DNA from: Flavobacterium franklandianum
GTDB taxonomy: Bacteria; Bacteroidota; Bacteroidia; Flavobacteriales; Flavobacteriaceae
Assembly: GCF_007097365.1 (NCBI RefSeq)
Contig: NZ_VJZR01000007.1
Span: 31,922 to 95,921, forward strand
Direction: 5' to 3'
DNA length: 64,000 nucleotides
Of this stretch, positions 27,352 to 37,600 are shown piece by piece (the stretch's first letter is position 1; each line of letters starts with the position of its first letter). The position numbers and the translations under genes were made by a program. The notes under the pieces are model-generated. The model was not told where the DNA came from, did no database searches, and was given only the letters and a program-made list of their open reading frames with translations.

Positions 27352-30300
27352 TTATTCTTTGATCAATTTTTTAGTAATTACTTCGTTGTTCGAGGAGTTT
27401 ACTAATTGAACGATGTAAATTCCACTTTTTAAAGAAGAAATATTTTCGTTGATTGTGTTAGTACCTTCTTGTAATTGTACTGATTTAGGACTTACTACCA
27501 TTGTTCCATCTAAAGAATAGATTGAGATTTCAAGAACACCTGCTTTAGAAGCAGTAACATCGATATTGAAATCACTAGATACTGGATTAGGATAAACCTC
27601 AGTTACATTTACAGCAAGAGCAACTTGACGCATTCTTGCACCAGGAGTACTACTTGCTAAAGTTATAGATTTAATAGCACTAGAAGCACCACAAGCATTT
27701 GTAGCAACAACTGTCAATTTGTTTGTAGTTTTCGATGAAGAAACTGCAGAGAAATCAACTGTAACTAAGTTAGTTCCTTGACCGTCAGTGATTACTGCAC
27801 CATCAATAGCTACCCAAGTATAGTTAGTTGCTCCAAGAACAGCAGGAACACCAATTACTTGAGGAGTTGTTCTTTGGAAAGTAGTTCCGCCAGTAGCAAT
27901 ACCAATAGCAGGCATAGCGGTTGAAAGAGCTACTACTTTGTTAGTAGCGCTAGTTCCAACTCCGTTTACAGCAGCAATTGCAATTGATTTAGCAGCAGAA
28001 GCAGACGCTACAAAACCTGCAGGGTAAGTAACTGTAAAAGTCAAGTCAGTTGTAGCTAATACTTCAGAAGTATTAGTTAAGTTACTTGCAGAAGTTACAA
28101 CTGATCCAGCAGGAGCAGTAACAACATAAGAAGTAGCTAAAAGAGAAGGAGTAATCGTGTAGTTGTAAGATGACTCTCCACAAACACCAGCTATTTGACC
28201 AGCTACAGTAGCAACAACTGCAGGAACTGAAGTCGTTAATTTTAACAATTTAGCTGTTGAAGATGTTGCAGGAGTTAGTAATACGTTACTAGTTGCAGAA
28301 ACACCGATACCATTTACACCTTTTACACCAAGGTACAAAGATGTTGTTCCGGAAGCAACACCAGCGAAGTCAACTGTGATTACATTAGACGTACCACCAG
28401 ATAATTGAGTAACACCAGCTGGTAATTCCCATTGGTAAGAAGATGCAGTTGCAGATGTAGCAGCAGTTAATGTGAATGGAGTAGTAGTACCAACAAATTT
28501 ACTGATGATAGTTACTCCTAATAAAGGGTCTACTGCAGCAGCGTTTGTTAATTTTAATGTTGCTGGAGCTTTAGGTAAAATCGCTTTTAATGTCAACAAT
28601 TTAGCAGTAGATGTAGTTGCAGGGTTAACAGCAGTTGCGTTAGCAGTTACTGAAGCACCTACACCATTTCTAGCTTTTACACCAATTCTCAATACATTAG
28701 TTGATACAGGAGTTGCAGCAGTTGTAGAATAATTGAAAGTATTTGCACTAGTTACACCCGCAAAATTCACAGTAATAACATTTGATGGAGTAGTAGCAAC
28801 GATAGGGTAAGCAGGATTTATTGCAACGCCTTCGTTATTAAGATTTGTTAATTCGTTATTGAATGCAGTAATTGCAGGAAGTGAACCAGTAGCAGCTCTA
28901 GCAATTCTTATAATTCTACCAGTAGAAATTGAAGTTCCATCAGAATAAGAGGTTTTATCAATTTTATAGTAAACATTACCTGCAGTTGTTGGAGCAGAAG
29001 CTGATCCAACTGTAAAAGGGAAAACATTATAATATAATGTTGTTACAGTAGGAGCACCAGTAAGTACCAAGTTAACCCCAGTAGGCAATTCCCATACATA
29101 AGATGAAGCAGCTGCAACAGGAGTAGCTGTTAATACTAATGGAGTATTAGTACCCATATACTGAGCAAAACTAGTTACGGCAGTTGGTGTTCCAGAAACT
29201 GGTATTGGCAATAAAGCATCTGTCATTTTCAAAGCAGATGGAGCTGCAGGTAAAACGGCAGTTATTGCTAAGGTTTTTATAGCGCCACCACATAAAGCAG
29301 TATTTCTAGCTTGAACAGCAATATTCCCGATTTTAAGCAAACCAGCAACTACATTGTTATAATTAACAACTATAGTATTTGTTCCTTGACCAGAAATAAT
29401 GTTTACTCCTAATGGCACTGACCATAAGTAAGAAGCTACACCTCCTTCAGATGATGCTGGAACAGTATATGTTAATGGAGTTGTAGTTCCTACATAAGGA
29501 CCTACAGCTGCAGTAGCCGCTACACCACCAACTGTGCTAGTGATTGTACCCAAAGCCACAAGAGGAGCTGCAGCAATAGTAACCACAATTGGTGCTCTAT
29601 TGCTTACTGTACCTGAACCATCAACTTCGGCAACATAGTATGTTTTAGAACCAACAACTGTTGTAGCAGGAACTGGGGCAGTAGTGCTGAAAGTAGCTAT
29701 CGTTTCACTTGTGTACCATCTTAGAGAAACACCAGTTCCAGTTAAATTTGCTGCTAACGCAGGAGCAACAATCCCTTTACAGTAATTTAAAGGACTAATA
29801 ACTCCAGGAGCAGCACCTACTGTAAGTAGTCCAGACAAAGAAGCATCAGTAAAAGAAGCACCAGTTGTAGCATCAGCACTTGATGGTCTATAATCAATAT
29901 TAACTGTGTCAGCATTGTCCGTAATAGTTTTATAGTTTGTAGCACTAGTTAAATCGTAAGGACGAGTTAACAAACTTGTGTTTGTAGCAAAAGTAGTATT
30001 ACCACTAGCAGCAAACCAAGCAGTTACATTAGCAGTTGTAGGTGTAGAAGAGCTAGTAGTATTTACAGTTGAAAATACTGCTGGAGAAACAATTAAATTG
30101 TTTTTAAATTTCAAAACATCAGCAACAGCTGCAGCATTTGAAGAAAGACTTTCGATTACTAAACCTTTTTTGAAATCTAAGAAGATAGAGTTGAAGATTT
30201 TCAATTGTGAAGCTCTTCTTAAACGCAACCCTTTGTCATGTAAAGAATTTGGAGATACAAAACCTGCGCCATTTGGACGTGCATTTGCTCCAATACAAGT

Positions 30301-31236
30301 AAAGTTGGTAAAAATAGCAGAAGTAAAATCACCGTAAGGCTGAGCGCTAGTAGTGTCTGAACCTGATGCATTGTTGTCAGACTCGAAACATTCTGAAGTT
30401 GAAATATCGGCAGCAAGTGGATCTTTAATAGACAATCCAAATTGAACAATCCCTTTGTATCCGTTGTCTGTATCGAAATCATCATCTAAACCATTGAAAG
30501 CAATTAGGTGCTTACAGTTTACTGAACCTCCAAACCATTCGAAGGAGTCATCATTAGAATAGGATACTTGCACGTAATCAATTGTAGTTCCACTACCTAC
30601 AGCACCCATAGTCAAACCATTAAGTTCGTTGTTAGGAGCAAAAACGAAACCAGCGAACTCAATTCTTACATATTGTAATGATCCTGAATTGTCATTGTTA
30701 ATAGGAGATGTTCCTCCACCAAATTCAGTGTTCACATTCTGAGATAAACCTTCAATGTAATTTACTCCATTGTTAAGGTTGTATCTTGCTTTTCCTAGCA
30801 TAACAATTCCTCCCCAGTCTCCTCTTTGTCTAGAACCAGCAGCGTTTTTAGAAGTGAAAACGATAGGCTCTGCAGCAGTCCCGTTAGCAATTAATTTAGC
30901 ACCTCTTGTGATGACCAAAGCAGATGCAGTAGCGTTGCTTCTAATAACAGTACCCGCTTGGATTGTTAAGGTCGCATTGTTTCTTACTGTAATAAGACCT
31001 GTCAATTCATAAACCTTATCTTTTGTCCACGTAACATTAGATGTAATATCTCCTGTTACTAGGGTCGGTGCGATACTGCTGTAAACAGTATTAATAGGAT
31101 CGAAATTTGCCCAACCATTTGTCCACATTGCTGTAGGAGCTGGAGCAAAAGCACCTCTGTATGAGGTCTGTTGAATTTGTGCCATCGCAAAGTTGCAAAC
31201 CAATGCAAGCATTACAATTAAATAATTTTTTTTCAT
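27352..31236 (-). CDS. large T9SS-secreted beta-helix / Ig-like repeat surface protein
   Basis: 1294 residues. Signal peptide MKKNYLIVMLALVCNFAMAQ. Residues about 60-460 form a right-handed beta-helix-like domain (LTIQAGTVIRSNATASALVI, RGDWGGIVMLGKA, LQYVRIEFAGF, VSYSNDDSFEWFGG, DNGYKGIVQFGL). A long Ala/Thr/Val-rich region (about 490-1200) follows with repeated Ig/PKD-like units built on SxYxWxLPxGVxxxxG and TNxITVDFxGV. The last 80 residues are a T9SS type A sorting domain (VTEVYPNPVSSDFNI, IYSLDGTMV, LKSGIYIVQLVNSS, TKKLIKE). Likely an exposed surface protein. It has its own promoter and terminator and separates the first glycan operon from the TonB locus. Confidence 0.88.
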   Translation of the reverse strand: MKKNYLIVMLALVCNFAMAQIQQTSYRGAFAPAPTAMWTNGWANFDPINTVYSSIAPTLVTGDITSNVTWTKDKVYELTGLITVRNNATLTIQAGTVIRSNATASALVITRGAKLIANGTAAEPIVFTSKNAAGSRQRGDWGGIVMLGKARYNLNNGVNYIEGLSQNVNTEFGGGTSPINNDNSGSLQYVRIEFAGFVFAPNNELNGLTMGAVGSGTTIDYVQVSYSNDDSFEWFGGSVNCKHLIAFNGLDDDFDTDNGYKGIVQFGLSIKDPLAADISTSECFESDNNASGSDTTSAQPYGDFTSAIFTNFTCIGANARPNGAGFVSPNSLHDKGLRLRRASQLKIFNSIFLDFKKGLVIESLSSNAAAVADVLKFKNNLIVSPAVFSTVNTTSSSTPTTANVTAWFAASGNTTFATNTSLLTRPYDLTSATNYKTITDNADTVNIDYRPSSADATTGASFTDASLSGLLTVGAAPGVISPLNYCKGIVAPALAANLTGTGVSLRWYTSETIATFSTTAPVPATTVVGSKTYYVAEVDGSGTVSNRAPIVVTIAAAPLVALGTITSTVGGVAATAAVGPYVGTTTPLTYTVPASSEGGVASYLWSVPLGVNIISGQGTNTIVVNYNNVVAGLLKIGNIAVQARNTALCGGAIKTLAITAVLPAAPSALKMTDALLPIPVSGTPTAVTSFAQYMGTNTPLVLTATPVAAASSYVWELPTGVNLVLTGAPTVTTLYYNVFPFTVGSASAPTTAGNVYYKIDKTSYSDGTSISTGRIIRIARAATGSLPAITAFNNELTNLNNEGVAINPAYPIVATTPSNVITVNFAGVTSANTFNYSTTAATPVSTNVLRIGVKARNGVGASVTANATAVNPATTSTAKLLTLKAILPKAPATLKLTNAAAVDPLLGVTIISKFVGTTTPFTLTAATSATASSYQWELPAGVTQLSGGTSNVITVDFAGVASGTTSLYLGVKGVNGIGVSATSNVLLTPATSSTAKLLKLTTSVPAVVATVAGQIAGVCGESSYNYTITPSLLATSYVVTAPAGSVVTSASNLTNTSEVLATTDLTFTVTYPAGFVASASAAKSIAIAAVNGVGTSATNKVVALSTAMPAIGIATGGTTFQRTTPQVIGVPAVLGATNYTWVAIDGAVITDGQGTNLVTVDFSAVSSSKTTNKLTVVATNACGASSAIKSITLASSTPGARMRQVALAVNVTEVYPNPVSSDFNIDVTASKAGVLEISIYSLDGTMVVSPKSVQLQEGTNTINENISSLKSGIYIVQLVNSSNNEVITKKLIKE

Positions 31237-31266
31237 TGTCTAGATTGTTTTTTTTGTTAAACAGGA

Positions 31267-31300
31267 CAAATTTATGTGTAACAATGAAACTGAATGCCAA
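31267..31300 (-). promoter_or_regulatory. Bacteroidota-type promoter of the beta-helix T9SS gene
   Basis: On the minus strand TTGG (31297-31300) is followed after 22 nt by TAAATTTG (31267-31274), matching -33 TTG and -7 TAnnTTTG. The -7 element is about 30 nt before the ATG at 31236. Confidence 0.6.
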
Positions 31301-31645
31301 CTAAAAATTAAATAAATAAAACGTTTGGGTAAATTGATTGTTACCAAATTTAACAAATGGTAAACTACATTTTTTAAGCGCTTTTTATAATGTTGAGAAT
31401 GTTTAAAAAAGACAAAAAAAGATACTTTAGAAAAGATTAAACTGCAGCCTTCTTTGGAACAATTAGTTAGTTGGATTGCATTTTTTTAATCTAAAATAAT
31501 TATCTACATCTACCGGAAGTCTAGTTGTCAAAAAGTTTCAGTAAATGACACCAACTTTTTGATTTAATTTGCGATTCAGAAAATATCCATTGCCTTTTCT
31601 TCTTCTTGAAATAAATCTCTACTTGCTTTAAAAAGTCTGAACATT
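31301..31645. other. intergenic region, about 345 bp, nothing recognised
   Basis: AT-rich. It contains the 3' untranslated part of the receptor/GH1 unit and upstream DNA of the beta-helix gene. No hairpin with a T tract and no open frame was found. Confidence 0.5.
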
Positions 31646-32785
31646 TTAATTGCTTTTAATCGCAAATGAGTCATTCAAATTGGGTTGGTTGGGAATGGAA
31701 GTGAGATTATTTTCGTCTACTATGATTTTTTTAATCCCATCGTATTCACTGTATTTTTTTATAATATGAGATATTAACTCGTGATAATTTTCCAGACTTA
31801 AATGATTTTTTTTGACTCTGAGTTTGTCATAATTTAGGATTTTAGCATTGAAATACGGAACGAATGAATTATGGCATACTATTTCTTGGGTACAATTTTG
31901 CAAACCGATAAAATCAAAATCAACTTTAATTAAATCATTATCACCAGCGATATAATTTTTCGTACTATTTTTTAAAAAAGGCAATGATTTTATTGGATAC
32001 CCTAAACCTAAAAGAGGTTCAATAAATATTCGATTTAATAAAGTATCTATTCGCTCGGCTGCTTTTAAATCTTTTTCAGAAAACGTCATAGGAATACAGT
32101 AATTATAGGAAAAAAAAGAGCCAACATGCGCAGTCTTTACTATTTTCTTAATTTTTTTAAAACCAATGGATTGGCAAAGTAAAACATGGTGTAAAACGGA
32201 TAGAAAAATTTTTATTTTATTTTTACCAGAGGGATAAATTTCAAAAAGACTACTGGCACCAGTGAAAACAGAAGGTTCATTAAAAACTATCCAATAGGTT
32301 ACTTTCCCTTTAAAAGCATTCACACAAATCGCTACATAATCTTCAAACCAATTTAGGCTTTCTCGATTAGACCAACCCCCGTTATTTTTTAATGCTGTTG
32401 GAAGACATGAGTCAAAAAGAGAGACCATAGGTTCAATCCTATTTTCTATACAAATATCAAGTATATCATTATAAAAATGAATAGCTTCAATATTGATTTC
32501 ACCAATCCCATCTGGAATTATTCTAGACCAAGACAAAGAGAATCTAAAATGGAGAACCCCTGCTTGTTTAATTAACTCAATATCTTGTTTGTATTTTATT
32601 AATTCCGACTTGTAAAAAGAACTATCATTTGTATTAAAATAATTGACCTTTTTTAACAAAAGGCTCTTTTCTTTATTATTTATACTGTTTTCTTTGTAAT
32701 ATGACGAGCTCCCTAAAAACAAATCGTTCCCAAAGTCGTTCTTATTCAATAGTATTACATTCGTTTTTAAATTTTCTAAAATCAT
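31646..32785 (-). CDS. degenerate, shortened GH1 (beta-glucosidase family) protein
   Basis: 379 residues against about 440-460 for GH1. Recognisable GH1 blocks are RFSLSWSRIIPDGIGEIN, NNGGWSNRESLNWFEDY, TYWIVFNEPSVFTG (acid/base Glu about 170) and IIVDENNLTSI, matching the nucleophile block ITENG. Key glycone-site residues are changed: the usual YHWDLP reads FDSCLP, the usual YQIEG near the start reads YYKEN, and ENG is ENN. The C-terminal WSxxDNxEW block is absent. There is no signal peptide. It begins 9 nt after the TonB-dependent receptor gene, so they are co-transcribed. It may be an inactive or altered hydrolase. Confidence 0.75.
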   Translation of the reverse strand: MILENLKTNVILLNKNDFGNDLFLGSSSYYKENSINNKEKSLLLKKVNYFNTNDSSFYKSELIKYKQDIELIKQAGVLHFRFSLSWSRIIPDGIGEINIEAIHFYNDILDICIENRIEPMVSLFDSCLPTALKNNGGWSNRESLNWFEDYVAICVNAFKGKVTYWIVFNEPSVFTGASSLFEIYPSGKNKIKIFLSVLHHVLLCQSIGFKKIKKIVKTAHVGSFFSYNYCIPMTFSEKDLKAAERIDTLLNRIFIEPLLGLGYPIKSLPFLKNSTKNYIAGDNDLIKVDFDFIGLQNCTQEIVCHNSFVPYFNAKILNYDKLRVKKNHLSLENYHELISHIIKKYSEYDGIKKIIVDENNLTSIPNQPNLNDSFAIKSN

Positions 32786-32794
32786 CTAAAACAA

Positions 32795-35713
32795 TTAAAA
32801 ATTATAAGTAGCTGATAAAGAAAAAGATCTTCCAAATTTCTGATTCCAAAAAAGGTCATCATCTGTTGAATTGTAGCCATCCTCGTAATGGAAGTCTCCT
32901 GTGAAAATATTGTTAGCTAAAGTTTCTAACGAACCGTATTCAGCAGTATTCTTATAATTATTTTGATAAAAAATCAAATCTTGAGCTAATATATTTTGGA
33001 TATTGAACTTTAATTCTAGTTTGTTTTTATTGAAAGATTTAGCAACTTGTATGTCTAGGAAAGTTCTACCTTTTTCCCATATTGCAGGATCATTTTCACT
33101 AGACGCATATGCTATTCTGTTTCCAGCCCTATTGATATTGGCTGAAATAATCAAACCGTTTTCTTTGTTCATATATTGCAAACCGGCATTAAATACATAA
33201 GGAGATTGGCCTTGCATAGTTCTGCTAATTTCTGGATTTGCACCGTTGATTCCTTTAACATCCGCTTTCGATTTAATTATTGCTAGATTCGAAAACAGAG
33301 TAAAATCATCAAATACAGTAGTGTTTTCGGATGTGAATATCGAACTTAGTAATACCCTAAATTCCAGTTCAATGCCATTATTTACAGCACTATTCGCATT
33401 GGCGTAGCTAATCGTGTTGTTTATGGCTTGTTGGATGATTTCGATTGGATCTTTAAATTTTTTAATAAAATAGGATATAGTAAAGAGCTGCCCTTTTGAA
33501 GGATAAAACTCATATCGAAAATCATAATTTTGCACAGAAGCTCTTTTTAAATCTGGATTTCCTTGGGTGAAAAACTGTGTTGTAAAATCATAAAATCCAA
33601 AGGGAGCTAATTCTCTATATTCCGGTCTATTCAAAGTTTTTGAATAACTAAAACGGAGGTTTTGCTTGCTATTTATTGAAAATATTAAATTAGCTGAAGG
33701 CAAATAATCAGTTTTTTTGACATTAAGATCAACTACACCTTCTGTTTGGGTATCAGCATTTAGAGTTTGCACAAAATCTTCTACGCGAACTCCCCAAATT
33801 AATCTAAATTTCTTGTAACGGTTGTCTAGCATCACATAGGCAGCATTCAATTTCGAACCTGCAACATAACTATCTTCTTTTTTCGTATATTCATACAAAG
33901 TAAAACCATTTTTACCTGAAGAAAGCATTCCCATATTTTCATTTTTAAAAATGAATTCATCGGTTAGATACTCCAAATCTCGATCATATATTCCGCCGAT
34001 ACTTTGATACTGACTGTAAAAAAATTGTCTTGCAAAGAAATCCCTTTCTCGATTTTGAATATAACCACCTAACTTTATTTCATTGTTGAGTACTTTTCCA
34101 ATGTCAAATTTTTTAGACACATCAAATTTGCCTCCAGAAATTGATTCTTTATTTTCCGAAAAAAACATACCACCACCATAATCAGAACTATTGCCAGGAG
34201 CACCAATAATAGCACGTGGAGAAGACTCCTTTGGGTCAGTGCTATTAGGATCCGCAATGATATAAACGTTTCTTCTCAAATTTGGGATTGTCCTTTGAAT
34301 ATTACTGTAAAAACCGGACCAAAACACTTTAATTTTAGGTTTCGTAAAATAATGTTCTCCATTTAATTGTCCAGAATAAATCATATTGCTAGTGAACCAT
34401 CTCACATTCGAGTTGATTACCCGTGCATCGTTTACATCGTTTTTTCCAGTTCTCTCCACTACTAGGTCATTTGAATTGATACTCAAAATATTTTTTAAAA
34501 AAATACTATTATTTTCATCAAACTTCATGGTGAAATTTGCCAATGATCCCGTTAGCACTTGCTGACTATAATTGATGTCATTTTTCGTTTCTAGCAATAC
34601 AGAAGGCAAACTTTGATTTGAATCATCCCATTTATTTCGAGCTATTTCATTTAAATTATTGGTTATACTGTGTGATACAGAGAAGAGTACTCCAAACACT
34701 TTTTCTCCAAAATCAAAATGGTGGCCTATAGAATATTGAAAACCAGTATTTGGTTTAAATTTAGTTTCATTAATAGCCCAATCGGACTCAAATGATTTTG
34801 CTATAGCCGCTGCTTCTGGCTTACCGTTCAATGCTTCAAAATCCTTAGTACTAGGAATTGTAGATGGTAAATTTCTGGCTCCATTATCGAAACCCAACCA
34901 GTCAGTACTACTGCCCTCATACTCTTTTTTACTTTTGAAAGTGGTAATAGAATTGTAACCAGAACCAATAGTAATAGATTGAAAATTCTTATCGGGAACC
35001 GATTTTGTATTGATTTGAATGACACCTCCAACAAATTCACCAGGTAAATCTGGAGAGGCCGTTTTAGTAATCACTAAATTATCCAGCATATTTGCAGGGA
35101 AAATGTCAAAAGAAAAGGCTTTTCTGTCCGGTTCGGAACTTGGTAAAGGAGCGCCATTGATTAAGGCTGTGTTGTATCTATCATTCAATCCCCTAATAAT
35201 GACAAATTTATTGTCTTGAATACTAACGCCGCTTACTCTTTTTAAAACATCAGAGGTTGTTCTATCCGGTGTTCTTTTTATTGATTCGGCTGAGATACCA
35301 TCGGAAACGGTTATGCTATTTTTTTGCGCGACCAACAAGGATTTAATTGATTCAGCTTTTGCTTTAGTTCTTGTAATGACTACTTCGTTAAGCTCATTTT
35401 TACTTTCTGCAATAGTAGTATTTAAATAGGTGATTTCATTAGTTTTCGTAATCACTTCAGAGATAATTTTGGGTACGTACCCTATGTATGAAAACTCTAC
35501 ATCATAACTTCCAGATGCTACATTCCTAAAAACAAATTTTCCGTCTGAATCTGTCGTCGTGCTCAATTTTTTATCTTTAATAATAACATTTACTCCCGGT
35601 AAAGCCCCACCATTAGATTCATCTACGACAGATCCACTTATGGAGCTATTCTGACCAAAAAAAAGGTGTGAAATCATTAAAAGAGCAAATGTGTAAATAA
35701 ACTTCATGTTCAT
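32795..35713 (-). CDS. TonB-dependent receptor with carboxypeptidase-regulatory N-terminal domain
   Basis: 972 residues. A signal peptide (KFIYTFALLMISHLFFGQ) is followed by a carboxypeptidase-D regulatory-like domain at about 22-105 (ISGSVVDESNGGALPGVNVI, DSDGKFVFRNVASGSY). Then a plug domain (DVLKRVSGVSIQDNKFVIIR, GLNDRYNTALINGAPLP, GEFVGGVIQINTK) and a 22-strand-type barrel ending in the outer-membrane signature FSLSATYNF. It imports a large ligand through the outer membrane using TonB energy. No SusD partner is adjacent; the only companion is the GH1-like gene 9 nt downstream. Substrate unknown. An ATG two codons in (35707) is an equally good start. Confidence 0.92.
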   Translation of the reverse strand: MNMKFIYTFALLMISHLFFGQNSSISGSVVDESNGGALPGVNVIIKDKKLSTTTDSDGKFVFRNVASGSYDVEFSYIGYVPKIISEVITKTNEITYLNTTIAESKNELNEVVITRTKAKAESIKSLLVAQKNSITVSDGISAESIKRTPDRTTSDVLKRVSGVSIQDNKFVIIRGLNDRYNTALINGAPLPSSEPDRKAFSFDIFPANMLDNLVITKTASPDLPGEFVGGVIQINTKSVPDKNFQSITIGSGYNSITTFKSKKEYEGSSTDWLGFDNGARNLPSTIPSTKDFEALNGKPEAAAIAKSFESDWAINETKFKPNTGFQYSIGHHFDFGEKVFGVLFSVSHSITNNLNEIARNKWDDSNQSLPSVLLETKNDINYSQQVLTGSLANFTMKFDENNSIFLKNILSINSNDLVVERTGKNDVNDARVINSNVRWFTSNMIYSGQLNGEHYFTKPKIKVFWSGFYSNIQRTIPNLRRNVYIIADPNSTDPKESSPRAIIGAPGNSSDYGGGMFFSENKESISGGKFDVSKKFDIGKVLNNEIKLGGYIQNRERDFFARQFFYSQYQSIGGIYDRDLEYLTDEFIFKNENMGMLSSGKNGFTLYEYTKKEDSYVAGSKLNAAYVMLDNRYKKFRLIWGVRVEDFVQTLNADTQTEGVVDLNVKKTDYLPSANLIFSINSKQNLRFSYSKTLNRPEYRELAPFGFYDFTTQFFTQGNPDLKRASVQNYDFRYEFYPSKGQLFTISYFIKKFKDPIEIIQQAINNTISYANANSAVNNGIELEFRVLLSSIFTSENTTVFDDFTLFSNLAIIKSKADVKGINGANPEISRTMQGQSPYVFNAGLQYMNKENGLIISANINRAGNRIAYASSENDPAIWEKGRTFLDIQVAKSFNKNKLELKFNIQNILAQDLIFYQNNYKNTAEYGSLETLANNIFTGDFHYEDGYNSTDDDLFWNQKFGRSFSLSATYNF

Positions 35714-36016
35714 AATTTTATATTATAATCGCAAAATAAATGCAAAAACCAACAACGAAGGTTAACTTAAAATTAACAATTTATGATTAATAACTCTAAG
35801 TGCCCATCGTATCGTTAATTGTTTTATAACTAATTGATATATAATATTATAAATGAATTAAAGCGGTTTTTTTTTGATAAAACAACCTTTTAATCCTTTA
35901 AATAAACTGTTAAAATATAATTGAATGTTTAGAAATCGTTATATATACTTTGTCACTGAATTATTAAGAAATTAATTAAATATATTTGCGAAATAGTCTC
36001 AACTGATTTTATTTAT
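35714..36016. other. divergent intergenic region, about 300 bp
   Basis: Separates the minus-strand receptor gene from the plus-strand barrel gene. It carries a plus-strand -7 motif near its right end, listed separately. Upstream of the receptor the minus strand reads ATTTATTTTGCGAT, close to but not matching TAnnTTTG. No gene. Confidence 0.5.
35981..35988 (+). promoter_or_regulatory. -7 promoter element TATATTTG of the barrel gene
   Basis: An exact match to TAnnTTTG, 28 nt before the ATG at 36017. No TTG is at the ideal distance; the nearest TTTG is 28 nt upstream, so the -33 box is weak. Confidence 0.5.
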
Positions 36017-36736
36017 ATGAAAACCAACACGCTTTTTATTCTATTTATATTTGTATGTAATATTGTATTTTCACAAGAGAATTTAGACTCTAAAATAACT
36101 AAAGATTCTACTGCTATTGTCAAAGATTCTGCAATCGCTAAAGTGACTCCTCATAAATGGTCCATTGATATTGGGACAGGAATAAGTAATGGTACCAGAC
36201 CCTACTCAGATGGATATTATAAGAGTATCAACAATCAATTATTTAATGGTTTTATATTTAACAATTATATGGTTGGAGTCAAGTATAATTTTTCTGAAAT
36301 TGTTGGTGTAAAAATGGATGTTGCTTTTGATCGGTTTATTAATAGTAAAGAGACTAAGAGCAAACCATTTGAAGTAGCTCAATATAGAACTTCTATTCAA
36401 GCTGTATTCAATCTTAATAGTTTTATCAAATCTGTAAATTATGTATCAAGATTTAATTTATTATTTCGTGGGGGATTACATCTTGCTATACTGAAACCTA
36501 TTGCAGCAGATTACAATAATAAAGTCAGTAATGGAGATAATTATGCTGGAGTTGTTATAGGCATCACACCGACAGTAAGAATTTCAAAAAAAACATCCAT
36601 TTTTTTTGATGTAAGTTCTTATAGTAATTATGGACAAAATTTAACTTGGAACGGTAAACATTCCGAAGTAAGTAATAATACGGAAGGGCATATGTATTCC
36701 GCTACTTTTGGATTATCATTCGCTTTAGATAAATAA
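36017..36736 (+). CDS. outer-membrane beta-barrel protein of unknown role
   Basis: 239 residues. Signal peptide MKTNTLFILFIFVCNIVFSQ, then a short acidic/lysine linker, then about eight amphipathic strands (WSIDIGTGISNG, MVGVKYNFSEIVGVKMDVAF, RFNLLFRGGLHLAI, GVVIGITPTVRIS, SIFFDVSSYSNYG) ending ATFGLSFALD. This is the barrel part of OmpA-like proteins without the peptidoglycan-binding domain. Probably an eight-stranded outer-membrane protein. It stands alone, upstream of the second glycan locus. Confidence 0.75.
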   Translation: MKTNTLFILFIFVCNIVFSQENLDSKITKDSTAIVKDSAIAKVTPHKWSIDIGTGISNGTRPYSDGYYKSINNQLFNGFIFNNYMVGVKYNFSEIVGVKMDVAFDRFINSKETKSKPFEVAQYRTSIQAVFNLNSFIKSVNYVSRFNLLFRGGLHLAILKPIAADYNNKVSNGDNYAGVVIGITPTVRISKKTSIFFDVSSYSNYGQNLTWNGKHSEVSNNTEGHMYSATFGLSFALDK

Positions 36737-37600
36737 CTGTAGTTGAACGCCAGTATAAAAAGTGCTGAATAAGAAAATTTAATGAATGTTTCCTGAAATT
36801 ACTAATTTCCAATTTTATAAAAATAAATCAACTGAGATTTTACAGAAACTATACTTTTAAAAACTACATCAAAACAGTTTGAATGGACTCAGTTCCGTCT
36901 TCTTTATTGACAGTATTTGTTGTTTGTTTTTAGGTATTCAAACCAAAAGTATTTATATAAAAAGAAAAAAGAGGATAAAAGGAAAAAGTCAAAAAAGAAA
37001 TAATACTAGCCAGATAAGCAGAAAAGTTAACAAAATACCAAGTTTGACTTTTTTAATAAAAGTTGAAACTTTTTTGTGAAAGATTGTTAATACTTTGCTG
37101 AATCATTTCCACTTTTTGCTGATGATTGTATTAGGAAATTTAAAGAAATCCCATTTATAATCATATCTAATTGTGTTTTTTGCAAATATTCAAGTTATAA
37201 AAGTCTCGCGTAGAATCATTTCGTTCGATTATCAGTCTATTAAGAGGCTAAATGGGGCTATTGATGGAAAATTATTTACCAAATTCTAGCGCATTGGAAT
37301 GGTGCTTCAGGGTTTAAAAAAAAATATAAATTAAATTATTCTAGGGGGGTTATTCTGCTCCATTTTGGAGTGCGTAGTTCATCTGCCTTTTAATCCTTTT
37401 GTCTAATAATTTAAAAACCTATTGGATTAATTTGTATTTTTGTTTTGTTTAACATTAATATGTGAATTGAGTTAGGCTGAAATTCGTTTAATTAGTTGGT
37501 TGTTTGATTGACCAATTTTTTTTCGAAGCAGCTTATAAAAATAGTAGATTGTTAAAATGCGATTGATGCCAACGAAAAAATAAAAAATACTTTATTTAAG
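36737..37600. other. 864-bp intergenic region without a convincing gene
   Basis: AT-rich, low-complexity DNA between the barrel gene and pglF. A 66-codon frame from a TTG (36879-37079) is Lys/Arg/Ser-rich without family features and was not called. A TATTTTTG motif at 37435-37442 matches the -7 consensus but lies about 160 nt before pglF. Weak A/T hairpins only. Confidence 0.5.

Noticed and set aside
28472..31012. Long frames opposite the beta-helix T9SS gene
   Set aside because: They are antisense shadows of a repetitive Ala/Thr/Val-rich coding region, lacking promoters and family features.
36879..37079. 66-codon frame starting at TTG in the long gap before pglF
   Set aside because: Lys/Arg/Ser-rich translation with no family feature, no ATG, no promoter match at a useful distance; base composition is like surrounding non-coding DNA.
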